Source of the DNA: Nevskia sp964451925
Lineage (GTDB): Bacteria > Pseudomonadota > Gammaproteobacteria > Nevskiales > Nevskiaceae
Length of the DNA stretch: 64,000 nt
Assembly: GCA_964451925.1 (NCBI GenBank)
Contig: CAYVKA010000002.1
Location: forward strand, 1-64,000
Direction: 5' to 3'
Part shown: positions 36,149 through 44,335 of the stretch, piece after piece
Layout of the letters: each line of letters opens with the position of its first letter
Numbering within the stretch: the first letter of the stretch is position 1
Program-made: the position numbers and the translations under genes
The notes under the pieces: generated by a model
The model's input: the letters and a program-made list of their open reading frames with translations, nothing else
Database searches by the model: none
What the model was told of the DNA's origin: nothing

Positions 36149-37777
36149 ATGAATCTGCCCGCCTTCACCCTCCACTTGCACAGCGGTGCGGTGCTGGCGG
36201 CGAATGCCGCCGGTCTGCAGTTGCTCGGGGCTGCCGATCGCGATGCGGTGATCGGCAGCCCGGTCATCGGCCTGCTGCTTGGGCCGGCGCTGCAGTGTCC
36301 CTCGACCGGTTCGGCCTGGCTGGCGCTGCCCGACGGCACGCGCCGCTATCTGGACTGGATGTTTGTGGAGCGGCCGGAGGCAGCGGGCGAGGCCAGCCTG
36401 ATCCTGCGTCCGGGGGACGAGGGAGCGCTGCACGCCAGGCTGTGCGAATGCCTGACCCTGGCGGTCGAGGACCTGCTTCAGAGCACGCCGCCGGTTGCGG
36501 TGCTGCGCCGCATCGCCGATGCCCTGCGCCGTATTCTCGATCTGCGTTGCGTGCGCGTGCTCGAGTTGCGTGGCACTGCGCTGCAGTTGCTGCACAGCCG
36601 CGGCGACGAAGCGTGCGCCGCCGCCGCGCGTAGCGAACCGTTGTCGTCGGAGACCGCTGACGAGGCTGGGCCGGCCTTGCGCTGTCTGCGCAGCGGGCAA
36701 GCTGTCGAGCAGGCGGTGGAAGCCGCGCCGGCCTGGAAATCGGCATTGCTGGAGTGCGACATCGGCAGCATCCTGGCATGGCCGCTGACGGTCTGCGGCA
36801 GCCGCTGCGTGATCGAACTTTATGGCAATGGCGCGGGCGACATGGTGGATCCGGTGCTGTCCGGCCTGCTGCGCAAGTGGCTGCCATGGTTTGAAATGCG
36901 GCAGAAGGCGTGCGGCTTCGACCCTGGGCAGCGCCTGGCGGCCGAAGCGTTGATGGAGGCGGCAACCCCCGCCCTGATCACCGACACCGATGGCGCCATC
37001 GTCTGGATCAATCGTGCGTTCAGCGAGGTCTACGGCCACAGTGAGCGCGATGCCATCGGTGCCACCCCGCGCCTGATCAAATCGGGAAGCCACGGGCAGC
37101 GTTACTACCAGGCCTTGTGGGCTTCTCTGCGCAGCGGCACCCCCTGGGCGGGTGAGACCGTGGATCGTGCCGCCGACGGGCGCGAGGTGGTGGTGCAGCA
37201 GACCATCACACCGGTGCGCCATGGCGGCCACATCACCCATTTCCTGTCGATCCACGCCGATATCACCGGTGCGGCAGAACTGCGTGCCATCCGCGAGCGG
37301 GAGCGCGGCATCGACGAACTGAGTGGATTGATGACCCGCTCGATGTTCGAGGAACGCGGCCGGCAGCTGCTCGCCACCGCCGCCGCCCGGCGACACGGCG
37401 TGGTGCTGCTGCTGTGCGCGGTGGTCGGGCGTGGCGGTCGCCCGCCTGAGCTGGATGCCGTGACCCTGGCGCATGTCCAGGGCGTGCTGGGCCAGCGGCT
37501 GCGCGAAGCGGTGGATTCGGGTACCGCCGCCGGCGGCCTGGGACCGTTCGACTATGCTTTTCTGATCGAGCCGCCCACCGACCGGGTCGAGGAAGCCGCC
37601 CGAGCGATCCGTGTAGCGGTCACCGAGCCCCTGCCTCTGCTGGGCGGGTCGCTGGGCCTGATGTGCCATTGCGCGGTGGCCACGTTTCCGCAAGACGGCG
37701 CGAGCATGGCGGCGCTTTATCTGGCCGCCGACAAGCGACTGGCCGATTTGCAGGCGGATGCCTCGACTGGCCCCTGA
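36149..37777 (+). CDS. PAS-GAF-PAS protein with degenerate GGDEF domain
   Basis: This 542-residue cytoplasmic protein has an N-terminal PAS-like segment (residues 1-90), a GAF-like domain (about 100-240), a clear PAS domain (TPALITDTDGAIVWINRAFSEVYG ... LSIHADITG, 270-385) and a C-terminal GGDEF relic. The relic keeps the start DELSGLMTRSMFEERG and the end VATFPQDGASMAALYLAADKRL, but the GGDEF loop itself is gone (GPFDYAFLIE). It cannot make c-di-GMP as written and may be a sensor that acts through protein contact. Likely cotranscribed with the preceding cysteine protein. Confidence 0.8.
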   Translation: MNLPAFTLHLHSGAVLAANAAGLQLLGAADRDAVIGSPVIGLLLGPALQCPSTGSAWLALPDGTRRYLDWMFVERPEAAGEASLILRPGDEGALHARLCECLTLAVEDLLQSTPPVAVLRRIADALRRILDLRCVRVLELRGTALQLLHSRGDEACAAAARSEPLSSETADEAGPALRCLRSGQAVEQAVEAAPAWKSALLECDIGSILAWPLTVCGSRCVIELYGNGAGDMVDPVLSGLLRKWLPWFEMRQKACGFDPGQRLAAEALMEAATPALITDTDGAIVWINRAFSEVYGHSERDAIGATPRLIKSGSHGQRYYQALWASLRSGTPWAGETVDRAADGREVVVQQTITPVRHGGHITHFLSIHADITGAAELRAIRERERGIDELSGLMTRSMFEERGRQLLATAAARRHGVVLLLCAVVGRGGRPPELDAVTLAHVQGVLGQRLREAVDSGTAAGGLGPFDYAFLIEPPTDRVEEAARAIRVAVTEPLPLLGGSLGLMCHCAVATFPQDGASMAALYLAADKRLADLQADASTGP

Positions 37778-37832
37778 TCAAATCATTGGTCAGGCCAGAG
37801 TAAGGCCATTGATCAGGCCATAGTCAGCCGCC

Positions 37833-37855
37833 GCCCGGCGCAATCCGCGCCGGGC
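37833..37855. terminator. Possible hairpin between convergent genes
   Basis: A perfect 8-bp stem (GCCCGGCG / CGCCGGGC) with a 7-nt loop lies between the PAS/GAF gene and the convergent stress-protein gene. There is no U-run on either side. Confidence 0.4.
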
Positions 37856-37910
37856 AAAATTGCACGACCACTTCAGCCCCAGGCTCCAGGCCGAACGGGG
37901 CGGGCAGCAT

Positions 37911-38795
37911 TCAGCCGGCCTGCGCCGGAAAGGCGAGGATGTCGCAATCGGCGTGGAGATTGAGACGCTCGGCATGATTACCGGACAACCAGCGCTGCGC
38001 GGCCGGACGGCGCGGATTGCCGATCACCAGCAGATCAATGCCGTGCTGGCCCAGGAAATCAAGGATGGCCGGCACCGCGGCGCCGGACAAGCGATGACGC
38101 CATGGACCCGGCACCGTATGTGCGTCGGCCAGGTTGGCGAAGGCGTCGTTCACCGGCGGCGTGGGCACTACGCGGTGATGCCGCCGCTGCGGCTCGGGGT
38201 GGGCCGCGGGCTCGGCCTGAATCAAATGCAAGCTTGCGCCATAGACGCCGGCCAGCGACTCGGCTTCGTCGGCCAGTTGCTGCGCAAAATCCCCCTGACT
38301 GGGCCAGGGCCGGTTCATGTCAATCGCTGCGGCGACGTGCTGCGGCGCACCCGAATCCCGGTGCGCGATCAGCACCGGCGCGCGGCACTGGCGCAGCAGC
38401 GCGCGATCGAGCGAACGTCCCATCCAGGCCAACGGCTGCTCCGCCTCGGCGTTCTTGACCAGCAGGTCCGGATTGAGCGCTTCAATACGTTGCAACACCG
38501 CCATTGCAGCAGGCCGCGTCCACAGGATTTCGGTGCTCACCTCCACACCCTGGGCGCGGATCGAGGCAGCCTCCTGCTGCAACAGTTGCCCGGTCTGTTG
38601 CAGCAGACCTTCGCGGGCCCTGGCCGCGCCGGCGCGGCTCAGCAGCGCGGCGGCCGCGATCATTCCGGAGTGGACCGTGACCAGGATATGCAGCTTCGCG
38701 CCATAGGCGCAGGCCAGGCGGCGGGCATGCGCCAGCGCTGCACCGTGGAGCGAATCCATCGTCCCCAACAGCACGATCAATTTCAGGTTTTTCAT
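37911..38795 (-). CDS. Tandem-domain universal stress protein
   Basis: This 294-residue protein has two Usp domains. The first runs from MKNLKLIVLLGTMDSLHGAALAHARRLACAYGAKLHILVTVH to GRSLDRALLRQCRAPVLIAHR; the second ends in DLLVIGNPRRPAAQRWLSGNHAERLN, which retains the nucleotide-binding G-x-G-type loop. It resembles UspE-type proteins. ATG 38795 has a good GGAGG site. An FNR-type box with a matching -10 precedes it, as is known for several Pseudomonas usp genes under Anr. Confidence 0.9.
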   Translation of the reverse strand: MKNLKLIVLLGTMDSLHGAALAHARRLACAYGAKLHILVTVHSGMIAAAALLSRAGAARAREGLLQQTGQLLQQEAASIRAQGVEVSTEILWTRPAAMAVLQRIEALNPDLLVKNAEAEQPLAWMGRSLDRALLRQCRAPVLIAHRDSGAPQHVAAAIDMNRPWPSQGDFAQQLADEAESLAGVYGASLHLIQAEPAAHPEPQRRHHRVVPTPPVNDAFANLADAHTVPGPWRHRLSGAAVPAILDFLGQHGIDLLVIGNPRRPAAQRWLSGNHAERLNLHADCDILAFPAQAG

Positions 38796-38853
38796 GCGGT
38801 GCACCTCCGCGCAGACGATGTGGTCACTGTAGGGCTTGCTGCGGCTGGCGCCG

Positions 38854-38867
38854 TTGACCTGGATCAA
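38854..38867 (-). promoter_or_regulatory. FNR-type box for universal stress protein
   Basis: TTGAC-CTGG-ATCAA. On the minus strand TACAGT at 38826-38831 falls exactly at the -10 position for a box centred at -41.5; predicted start of transcription near 38819, 24 nt before the ATG. Confidence 0.8.
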
Positions 38868-38908
38868 TCGCCGATCGGGGCCCGAATCGTTGCGGGCCTG
38901 CTCAATGC

Positions 38909-39835
38909 TCAGCTGACCGGCGTCCAGAACGGCGTGGTGTTCTCGAACGTCTTCCACAGCTTCTGGAAGCGCCACTCCAGGCGCTGCCGCCGGCCGGCGA
39001 GCGTGTGCCGCAGATCCCCGGCCGCGGCCTTGAGGTGGCGATCCTGGCCCTTCATCAGGCGGTGCAGAAGGCGCCTGCCGACCACAGCATCGCGGACATT
39101 GCCGAGCGTATTCTGCAGCTCGATCAACTGGCCGATATAGGCGGCGCCGGCTTCGTTCGCCGCGTCATGCTGCAGTTCGCAGCGGTACCGCAGGTGTTTG
39201 ACCGCCTTGCGCAGCTTGTGCTGCCGCTCCAGGTCGAAATGTGTGCGCGGCGGAGCCTGCTTGCACACCAGCTTCAGACCCTGATCCAGGGCACGGATGT
39301 CGTGGCTGCCCTGAAGCCGCGTGGGCGCCGCCGCGGCTTCACGATCTGCCGCGGCGAGCTCGTAAAGCACCTCCTGCAGCGACAGGCAGCGCCGGGTGCG
39401 CACCGCCACCGCGATGCCGTCGGCGGCCCTGGTGCGTTCCGTGCGGGCCAGAGCCTGCAGCTTTTTCAGGCCCTCGCCGTGATGTGCCGCCGTGGTCCAC
39501 AGCTTGCGGTCCTGCAGTAGCGCATCCCAGTCGCGCGCCGCGGAAGAGCGGTGGCGCAGCCAGCGCAGATTGTCCCGCAAGACTTCCATGCCGGCGACGG
39601 GCGCGCCGGCAAAGCCGTCAAGCACCGCCGCCAGCCTGGCAGCAGCGACGCGCAATTCATGCACCGCTTGCGGGTCGCAGTCCACCAAGGTGACGTCGAT
39701 GCGCCGGTCCAGATGCCTGGCCATGCGCGCCAGCGAGAGATCAACGGACTCCACTCTCGCCGCAGCACCGCGGCCGGCGGCAGCGCTGTGCGCCTGCCGC
39801 AGCCGCGATACCGTGGGCCGCCTGGCTGATGTCAT
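38909..39835 (-). CDS. CHAD-domain protein
   Basis: This 308-residue helical protein carries conserved histidine/basic motifs of the CHAD family: VHELRVAAARLAAVL, LRWLRHRSSAARDWDAL, RKAVKHLRYRCEL and LQNTLGNVRDA. CHAD domains bind polyphosphate; the role here is unknown. ATG 39835 is my choice; a TTG at 39856 is an alternative. It lies downstream of the small coiled-coil gene on the same strand (gap about 40 bp), so both probably use the FNR-type box at 40198. Confidence 0.85.
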   Translation of the reverse strand: MTSARRPTVSRLRQAHSAAAGRGAAARVESVDLSLARMARHLDRRIDVTLVDCDPQAVHELRVAAARLAAVLDGFAGAPVAGMEVLRDNLRWLRHRSSAARDWDALLQDRKLWTTAAHHGEGLKKLQALARTERTRAADGIAVAVRTRRCLSLQEVLYELAAADREAAAAPTRLQGSHDIRALDQGLKLVCKQAPPRTHFDLERQHKLRKAVKHLRYRCELQHDAANEAGAAYIGQLIELQNTLGNVRDAVVGRRLLHRLMKGQDRHLKAAAGDLRHTLAGRRQRLEWRFQKLWKTFENTTPFWTPVS

Positions 39836-39874
39836 GGCAAGCGGCCGGACCTTCAAGCCGTAGAACCCGGTGCT

Positions 39875-40144
39875 TCAGGGGGTCACTGCGCGCTTGATGT
39901 CCGAATAGCCGCTGCGCAGCGTGTCCAGCATGATCCGCGCGGAGGCTTCGATCTGCGGCAGGGCGTGGTCGGCGGCGGCCTCGGCACGGCCCACATGCTC
40001 GCGCAGCACGTCGAGCTTGCCTTCCAGATCGCGCCAGCGATCCTTCAGGTCGGCCTTGAACAGCGACGTCTGCAACGCCAGCTCATCGCGCAGCATGCAC
40101 AGCAGGGTGTAATCATTGTGAAACGCGTTGGTGAGTCGGGACAT
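39875..40144 (-). CDS. Small coiled-coil protein (copy 1 of a local pair)
   Basis: This 89-residue charged helical protein has no membrane helix or signal peptide: LKDRWRDLEGKLDVLREHVGRAEAAADHALPQIEASAR. I do not recognise a named family. Its last 50 residues align without gaps to the partial protein at 63847-64000, with 16 identities including LREH, R-E, EA-AR and Y--I. ATG 40144 has a strong AGGAGG site. An FNR-type box lies 54 bp upstream, and a CHAD gene follows. Confidence 0.8.
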   Translation of the reverse strand: MSRLTNAFHNDYTLLCMLRDELALQTSLFKADLKDRWRDLEGKLDVLREHVGRAEAAADHALPQIEASARIMLDTLRSGYSDIKRAVTP

Positions 40145-40197
40145 GGTGACCTCCTGTTGATCCGGGCGCAGTATCGGCGGCGCAGCCGGCGCACGCC

Positions 40198-40211
40198 TTG
40201 ACCTGCGTCAA
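40198..40211 (-). promoter_or_regulatory. FNR-type box for small coiled-coil and CHAD genes
   Basis: TTGAC-CTGC-GTCAA, overlapping the stop codon of the acetyltransferase gene. GATACT at 40170-40175 on the minus strand is exactly at the class II -10 position. Confidence 0.78.
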
Positions 40212-42523
40212 GCGGCGCCGGAGCGCGGGCCGAAATCGATTTCCACGTGCATGCAACCGGGGTCGTCGGGGGTCCGGCGCACGGTCATGCCCAGTTTGCG
40301 CGACAACTCCAGCATCGGCACGTTTTCCGCCAGCACTTCGCCGAATACGGTGTGCACGCCGCGCTGGCGCCCGTAGTCCAGCAGGGATTGCAGCAGGTGC
40401 ATGCCCAGTCCCAACCCGGTGTGGCTGTCGTCCAGCAGCAGCGCGAACTCGGCGCGGGCACCGTCCGGGTCCGCGATCAGCGTGCCGATGCCGAACAGGT
40501 GATCGTCGCGGTCGCGCGGCAGCACCACCAGGGTCAGCTCGCGATCGTAGTCGATCTGCGTCATGCGGGCCGCCATGTCATGGCTGAAGTGGCGGATGTA
40601 GGAGAAAAAGCGCAGACGCACGGTTTCCGGGTCCAGGCCCTGCAGCAGGTGGATCAGCGCCGGCTCATCGTCCGGCCGCACCGCCCGGATCCGGTAGCAC
40701 TCGCCGTGGCACTCGTGCTGATGCGTCAGCTGTTGAGGATAGGGGGCCAGTGCCAGCCGCTCGCGTTCGGGCCGGGGCGTGGCGCCGAGCTTCACGCGCA
40801 GGCTGTCCCGGGCGCAGTGGATGCGCTGCTGCCACGCTGACAGGCACAGATCCAGTTCCATGACATTCGGCTGCTCCATGCCGATCTGCGCCACGCGCAC
40901 CAAGGCATGCGCCAGCGCGTCGAGCTGCGCGGCGGGCAACCCGTCATCGCCATCGCCGCCGTGCAACCCGGCATCGGCCAGGATGCGTTGCGCCAGCAAG
41001 GTGTCCAGCGGTGCGAAGCCGTAGCCGCTGCCGGCGTTGGTGCCGGCGGCCTGCGGTGCCGCCCGCAGATACAAGCCCAGTTCGGGGTGGAGGCGCAGGC
41101 TGACCCGCAGCACCAGGTCCGCGGGCTGGTCATCGCCGCTGGCCAGGCCGTAGGATTCAAACAGGACATGCGCATCCGCGCCGCGCAGCTCGTCCACGCC
41201 GCGCTCCAGTGTCTGCCGCAGCCGCGCCGCGACCTGGTCGGCATCGATGCCCGCCGCCGGGGCCGGCGGCGGCGTCTGTGTCAGCAACTCACGGTTGCGC
41301 TCGTAGTCCCAACGGCAACGTACCGCGCGCGCCGCGGCATCGGGCGACGTAAAGGTGGAAATGTTCGCTTCGGTGCTGGTGCGCCGCGCCGGCAGCGCGG
41401 TTTCCAGTCCCAGCCACACCGTCAGCAGGCGCTTGTCGAATCCCCCCTGGGCCACCGCCGCCGCCATGGCGGCGTGGCTCAGCTTGCCCAGCGGACTGCG
41501 CACGAACAGCACGATGTCCACTTCGCCGTCCTGCAGGAACTGCCGCAGCACCCCGACAACAGCTTCCGCCGGGCAATCACCCAGATCGGCGCCGCCGCTG
41601 ATCTGGCGCAGCTGCGGCACCAGGGCGCGCGCCGCGTTCCAGGTCGCCGGCGTTGGGTTGGCGGTCAGCAGATTCTGGCGCAGCACCGCATCCACCCCCA
41701 ACGAGCAGATACCCGAGCCGTTGCTGACCACCAGCACGCGTGCGCGCCGCAGCGCCGGCAGCCGGTGCAGGGCGGCGATGGCGTCGAGCAGTCCGGGCAG
41801 GCTGAGGCATTCGACCATGCCGGCGCGGGCAAAGGCCGCCGAACGCACCGGATCGAGACCCTTGTCACGCCAGGAAGCTGCGCGTGTCTGGATCGCAACC
41901 ACCGGCTTGGAACGGGCGCAGGCGCGCGCCGCCGACATGAACTTGCGGCTCTGCCGGATATGTCCGACCTCCAGCGCGACAGCGCGCGTCGACGGATCGA
42001 GCGCGGCATAGTCGAGCAGATCGGCGATATCGACGTCGCACTCGGCACCGGTGATCGCGACCCAGGAAAAACCGATATTGCGACCGCGCGCCCAATCCAG
42101 GGCGGCGGCGGCCACCGATTGCGATTGCACGATCAGCGCCAGCGAACCCTTGGGGCAGTCCGGCGGCATCGCCGATACCGACAGGCCGCAGTGCGGCAGC
42201 AGTATGCCGGCGCTGCGCGGCCCGAGGATGCGGGTGGTGTGAACGCGGGCCGCCTTCAGAACCTCGGCATCCGGCTGGTCGGGGTGTGGCCACACCAGGG
42301 CCCGGCAGCCCATGCGCGCCAGGTCCGCCAGTTGCGCGGCATCGACCGAAGCCGGGTCGGCGACCACGCCCAGGACGCGGTCCTCTTCGGCGGCGGCAAC
42401 GGTTGGCAGGCTGCTGCACAGGTGCAGCTGCTCGACCAGGGTGCGGGCCATGTCGCTGGTCGGTTCGCCGAGTACGATGACGCGGCGCGGATGCAGCAGT
42501 CCTTCGAGATTGCGTACGGTCAT
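40208..42523 (-). CDS. Acyl-CoA-synthetase-like/GNAT protein acetyltransferase (Pat-like)
   Basis: This 771-residue fusion has an NDP-forming acyl-CoA synthetase part (residues 1-420; VQSQSVAAAALDWARGRNIGFSWVAITGAECDVDIADLLDYAALDP), a shortened degenerate ATP-grasp-like segment (about 430-600), and a GNAT acetyltransferase at the C-terminus (IRAVRPDDEPALIHLLQGLDPETVRLRFF ... LGLGMHLLQSLLDYGRQRGVHTVFGEVLAENVPMLELSRKLGM). This is the layout of PatZ/Pat enzymes that acetylate lysines of metabolic enzymes. Its ATG overlaps the stop of the deacetylase gene. Confidence 0.87.
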   Translation of the reverse strand: MTVRNLEGLLHPRRVIVLGEPTSDMARTLVEQLHLCSSLPTVAAAEEDRVLGVVADPASVDAAQLADLARMGCRALVWPHPDQPDAEVLKAARVHTTRILGPRSAGILLPHCGLSVSAMPPDCPKGSLALIVQSQSVAAAALDWARGRNIGFSWVAITGAECDVDIADLLDYAALDPSTRAVALEVGHIRQSRKFMSAARACARSKPVVAIQTRAASWRDKGLDPVRSAAFARAGMVECLSLPGLLDAIAALHRLPALRRARVLVVSNGSGICSLGVDAVLRQNLLTANPTPATWNAARALVPQLRQISGGADLGDCPAEAVVGVLRQFLQDGEVDIVLFVRSPLGKLSHAAMAAAVAQGGFDKRLLTVWLGLETALPARRTSTEANISTFTSPDAAARAVRCRWDYERNRELLTQTPPPAPAAGIDADQVAARLRQTLERGVDELRGADAHVLFESYGLASGDDQPADLVLRVSLRLHPELGLYLRAAPQAAGTNAGSGYGFAPLDTLLAQRILADAGLHGGDGDDGLPAAQLDALAHALVRVAQIGMEQPNVMELDLCLSAWQQRIHCARDSLRVKLGATPRPERERLALAPYPQQLTHQHECHGECYRIRAVRPDDEPALIHLLQGLDPETVRLRFFSYIRHFSHDMAARMTQIDYDRELTLVVLPRDRDDHLFGIGTLIADPDGARAEFALLLDDSHTGLGLGMHLLQSLLDYGRQRGVHTVFGEVLAENVPMLELSRKLGMTVRRTPDDPGCMHVEIDFGPRSGAA

Positions 42524-43464
42524 AACGGCATGTCGCCCGTCAGAAAGGGTTGCAGGAAGCGCTCGACGCAACGTGCCAGGGCGTGCGGCGTATAGCCGCC
42601 CTCCAGTGTCGCCACGATGCGGCCGGGGCAGCAGGCTTCAGCCACTTCGAGGATCTGCGCGGCAATCCAGGAAAAGTCGTCGTAGCCGAGGCGCAGGTCG
42701 CCCATAGGGTCGCCGGCATGGGCATCGAAGCCGGCCGAAATCAGCAGCATCTGCGGGCGCTGCTGCAGCAGCGCCGGCTTCCAGCGCTCGTGCACCGCGG
42801 CGCGGAACTCGGCGCTGCCGGCGCCGGGCGGCAGCGGCACGTCGACCAGATTCTGCGCCCCGGCGCGCCCCCTCCAGTCCGGAAACAGGGGGAACTGATA
42901 GGTCGAATACAGCCATACGCGCGGATCGTCGACGAAGATGTCGGCGGTGCCGTTGCCGTAGTGCAGGTCGAAATCGAGGATCGCGACGCGCTCAAGCCCT
43001 TGCGCCAGCGCGTGGGCGGCAGCGACGGCGACATTGTTGAAGAAGCAGAAACCCATCGGGCGGGCGCGCTCGGCATGGTGGCCGGGCGGGCGGACCGCAC
43101 AGAAACCCAGGCCCGCCGCGCCGGACAGCACCACGTCCACCGCCTTCACGCCGGCGCCCGCGGCGTGCAGTGCGGCCTCCGCGGTGTGTTTCATCATCAG
43201 CGTGTCGGGATCGACACGAACCGGACCAGCGGAAGTGTCGGTCTGCAGCATGCGGTCGATATGCGCGCGTGTGTGGACCCGCTGCAGCTGCTCCACTGTC
43301 GCGCGCGGTGCTTCGAACTGCTGCATGAAATCAAGCAGGCCGGACAGCCGCAGCCGGTCCGCGATTGCCTGGAGGCGGCGCGGGCTTTCGGGATGCTCGT
43401 CGCCCATGTCGTGCAGGGCGCAGGCCGGGTGGGTGATCCAGGCCACGGGACGAAAGGGTATCAA
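42520..43464 (-). CDS. Histone-deacetylase-family protein deacetylase
   Basis: This 314-residue zinc deacetylase of the HDAC/AcuC/acetylpolyamine type has the active-site set: RPPGHHAERARPMGFCFFNNVAVAA, the metal ligands in LDFDLHYGNGT, SAGFDAHAGDP, and a GGY near the end. The start is TTG at 43464, chosen because AGGAGG lies just ahead; the longer frame has no family match. It is first in an operon with the acetyltransferase (ATGA overlap), so writer and probable eraser of acetylation are made together. Confidence 0.9.
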   Translation of the reverse strand: MIPFRPVAWITHPACALHDMGDEHPESPRRLQAIADRLRLSGLLDFMQQFEAPRATVEQLQRVHTRAHIDRMLQTDTSAGPVRVDPDTLMMKHTAEAALHAAGAGVKAVDVVLSGAAGLGFCAVRPPGHHAERARPMGFCFFNNVAVAAAHALAQGLERVAILDFDLHYGNGTADIFVDDPRVWLYSTYQFPLFPDWRGRAGAQNLVDVPLPPGAGSAEFRAAVHERWKPALLQQRPQMLLISAGFDAHAGDPMGDLRLGYDDFSWIAAQILEVAEACCPGRIVATLEGGYTPHALARCVERFLQPFLTGDMPL

Positions 43465-43530
43465 GTTTTCCTCCTGCCGCAGCGCTGCGGGGATTTGCGC
43501 CCACGATCGCGCACCGTTCCGCGGCCGACA

Positions 43531-43544
43531 ATGACACAGGTCAA
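43531..43544 (-). promoter_or_regulatory. FNR-type box for deacetylase-acetyltransferase operon
   Basis: ATGAC-ACAG-GTCAA, one base off TTGAC. GATCGT at 43503-43508 on the minus strand is at the class II -10 position, ahead of the TTG start at 43464. Confidence 0.65.
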
Positions 43545-43590
43545 TTCTGGCAGCGGCGCAACCGGCGGGAGCATCGTGCCCGCGGCCGCG

Positions 43591-43604
43591 TTGATCCAGG
43601 TCAA
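43591..43604 (+). promoter_or_regulatory. FNR-type box for HiPIP operon
   Basis: TTGAT-CCAG-GTCAA. TAACAT at 43627-43632 is exactly at the class II -10 position toward the gene starting at 43701. Confidence 0.78.
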
Positions 43605-43700
43605 TTGCCGCGATACCCGCCGGGCCTAACATCGCTCCAGGCCGCAGCGCCCAGCGCTGGCGGCATCTCCGCAATCGTTAGACTTTCGAGGTTCATCCGC

Positions 43701-44042
43701 ATGTCCAGCAAGCCCAGCTTCAACCTCAGCCGCCGCCAGCTCCTGACCTACCTGGCCATCGGTGGCGTGGCCGCGCCCTTGTGCTCGATCGGGCCAGCCC
43801 TGGCGGCCGACCTGCCGCACGTGGCCGCGGATGACCCCACCGCCAAGGCGCTGGGCTATGTCGAGGATGCCACCAAGATCAACGCCAAGACCGAAGCGCT
43901 GTACAAGGCCGCCAGCCATTGCGCCAACTGCCAGCTGTTCCAGGCGGCGCAGGCCAAGGGCGGCTATGCCCCGTGCGCGGTGTTTCCCGGCAAGGTGGTC
44001 AACCAGAACGGCTGGTGCCGCAGCTGGACGGCGAAGGCCTGA
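43701..44042 (+). CDS. High-potential iron-sulfur protein (HiPIP)
   Basis: This is a 113-residue periplasmic electron carrier. It has a Tat-type leader (SRRQLLTYLAIGGVAAPLCSIGPALA) and a mature domain with four cysteines in the HiPIP pattern: HCANC, then APCAVF, then GWCRSW, which hold one [4Fe-4S] cluster. ATG 43701 gives a correct twin-arginine leader. It is followed by a DUF2892 gene and a ferredoxin reductase gene, and preceded by an FNR-type box. Confidence 0.92.
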   Translation: MSSKPSFNLSRRQLLTYLAIGGVAAPLCSIGPALAADLPHVAADDPTAKALGYVEDATKINAKTEALYKAASHCANCQLFQAAQAKGGYAPCAVFPGKVVNQNGWCRSWTAKA

Positions 44043-44105
44043 TCCGGGTTCGTGCGCGAACCCGTCGGGTGGCGCACGGCCTTTCAATAGACTAGGAGAA
44101 CTGCA

Positions 44106-44306
44106 ATGAACGCCAATGTCGGAACGCTGGACCGCGCTGCGCGGCTGCTGTTGGGCCTGGGCCTGATCGCTGCCGCGGCACTGGGCTGGATCGGCTGGTG
44201 GGGCTTTCTGGGCGTGATCCCGATGGCCACGGCGGTGATCCGCTTCTGCCCGGCGTACCGCCTGTTTGGCGTGAACACCTGCCGCACTGGCGGCGGTGTT
44301 TCCTGA
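44106..44306 (+). CDS. DUF2892 (YgaP-like) small membrane protein
   Basis: This 66-residue protein has two hydrophobic helices and the family start MNANVGTLDRAARLLLGLGL; the second helix ends in RFCPAYRLFGVNTC, with the two conserved cysteines. Function unknown; related segments are fused to rhodanese domains elsewhere. A ribosome site AGGAGA precedes the ATG. It lies between HiPIP and the reductase gene, 63 bp and 29 bp away. Confidence 0.87.
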   Translation: MNANVGTLDRAARLLLGLGLIAAAALGWIGWWGFLGVIPMATAVIRFCPAYRLFGVNTCRTGGGVS

Positions 44307-44335
44307 AGAGCAGGCGCTACGGGCAGGATTGATCA

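Noticed and set aside
37805..37825. TTGATCAGGCCATAGTCAG as an FNR-type box
   Set aside because: Spacing and second half site do not fit, and it lies between two convergent genes where no promoter is needed.
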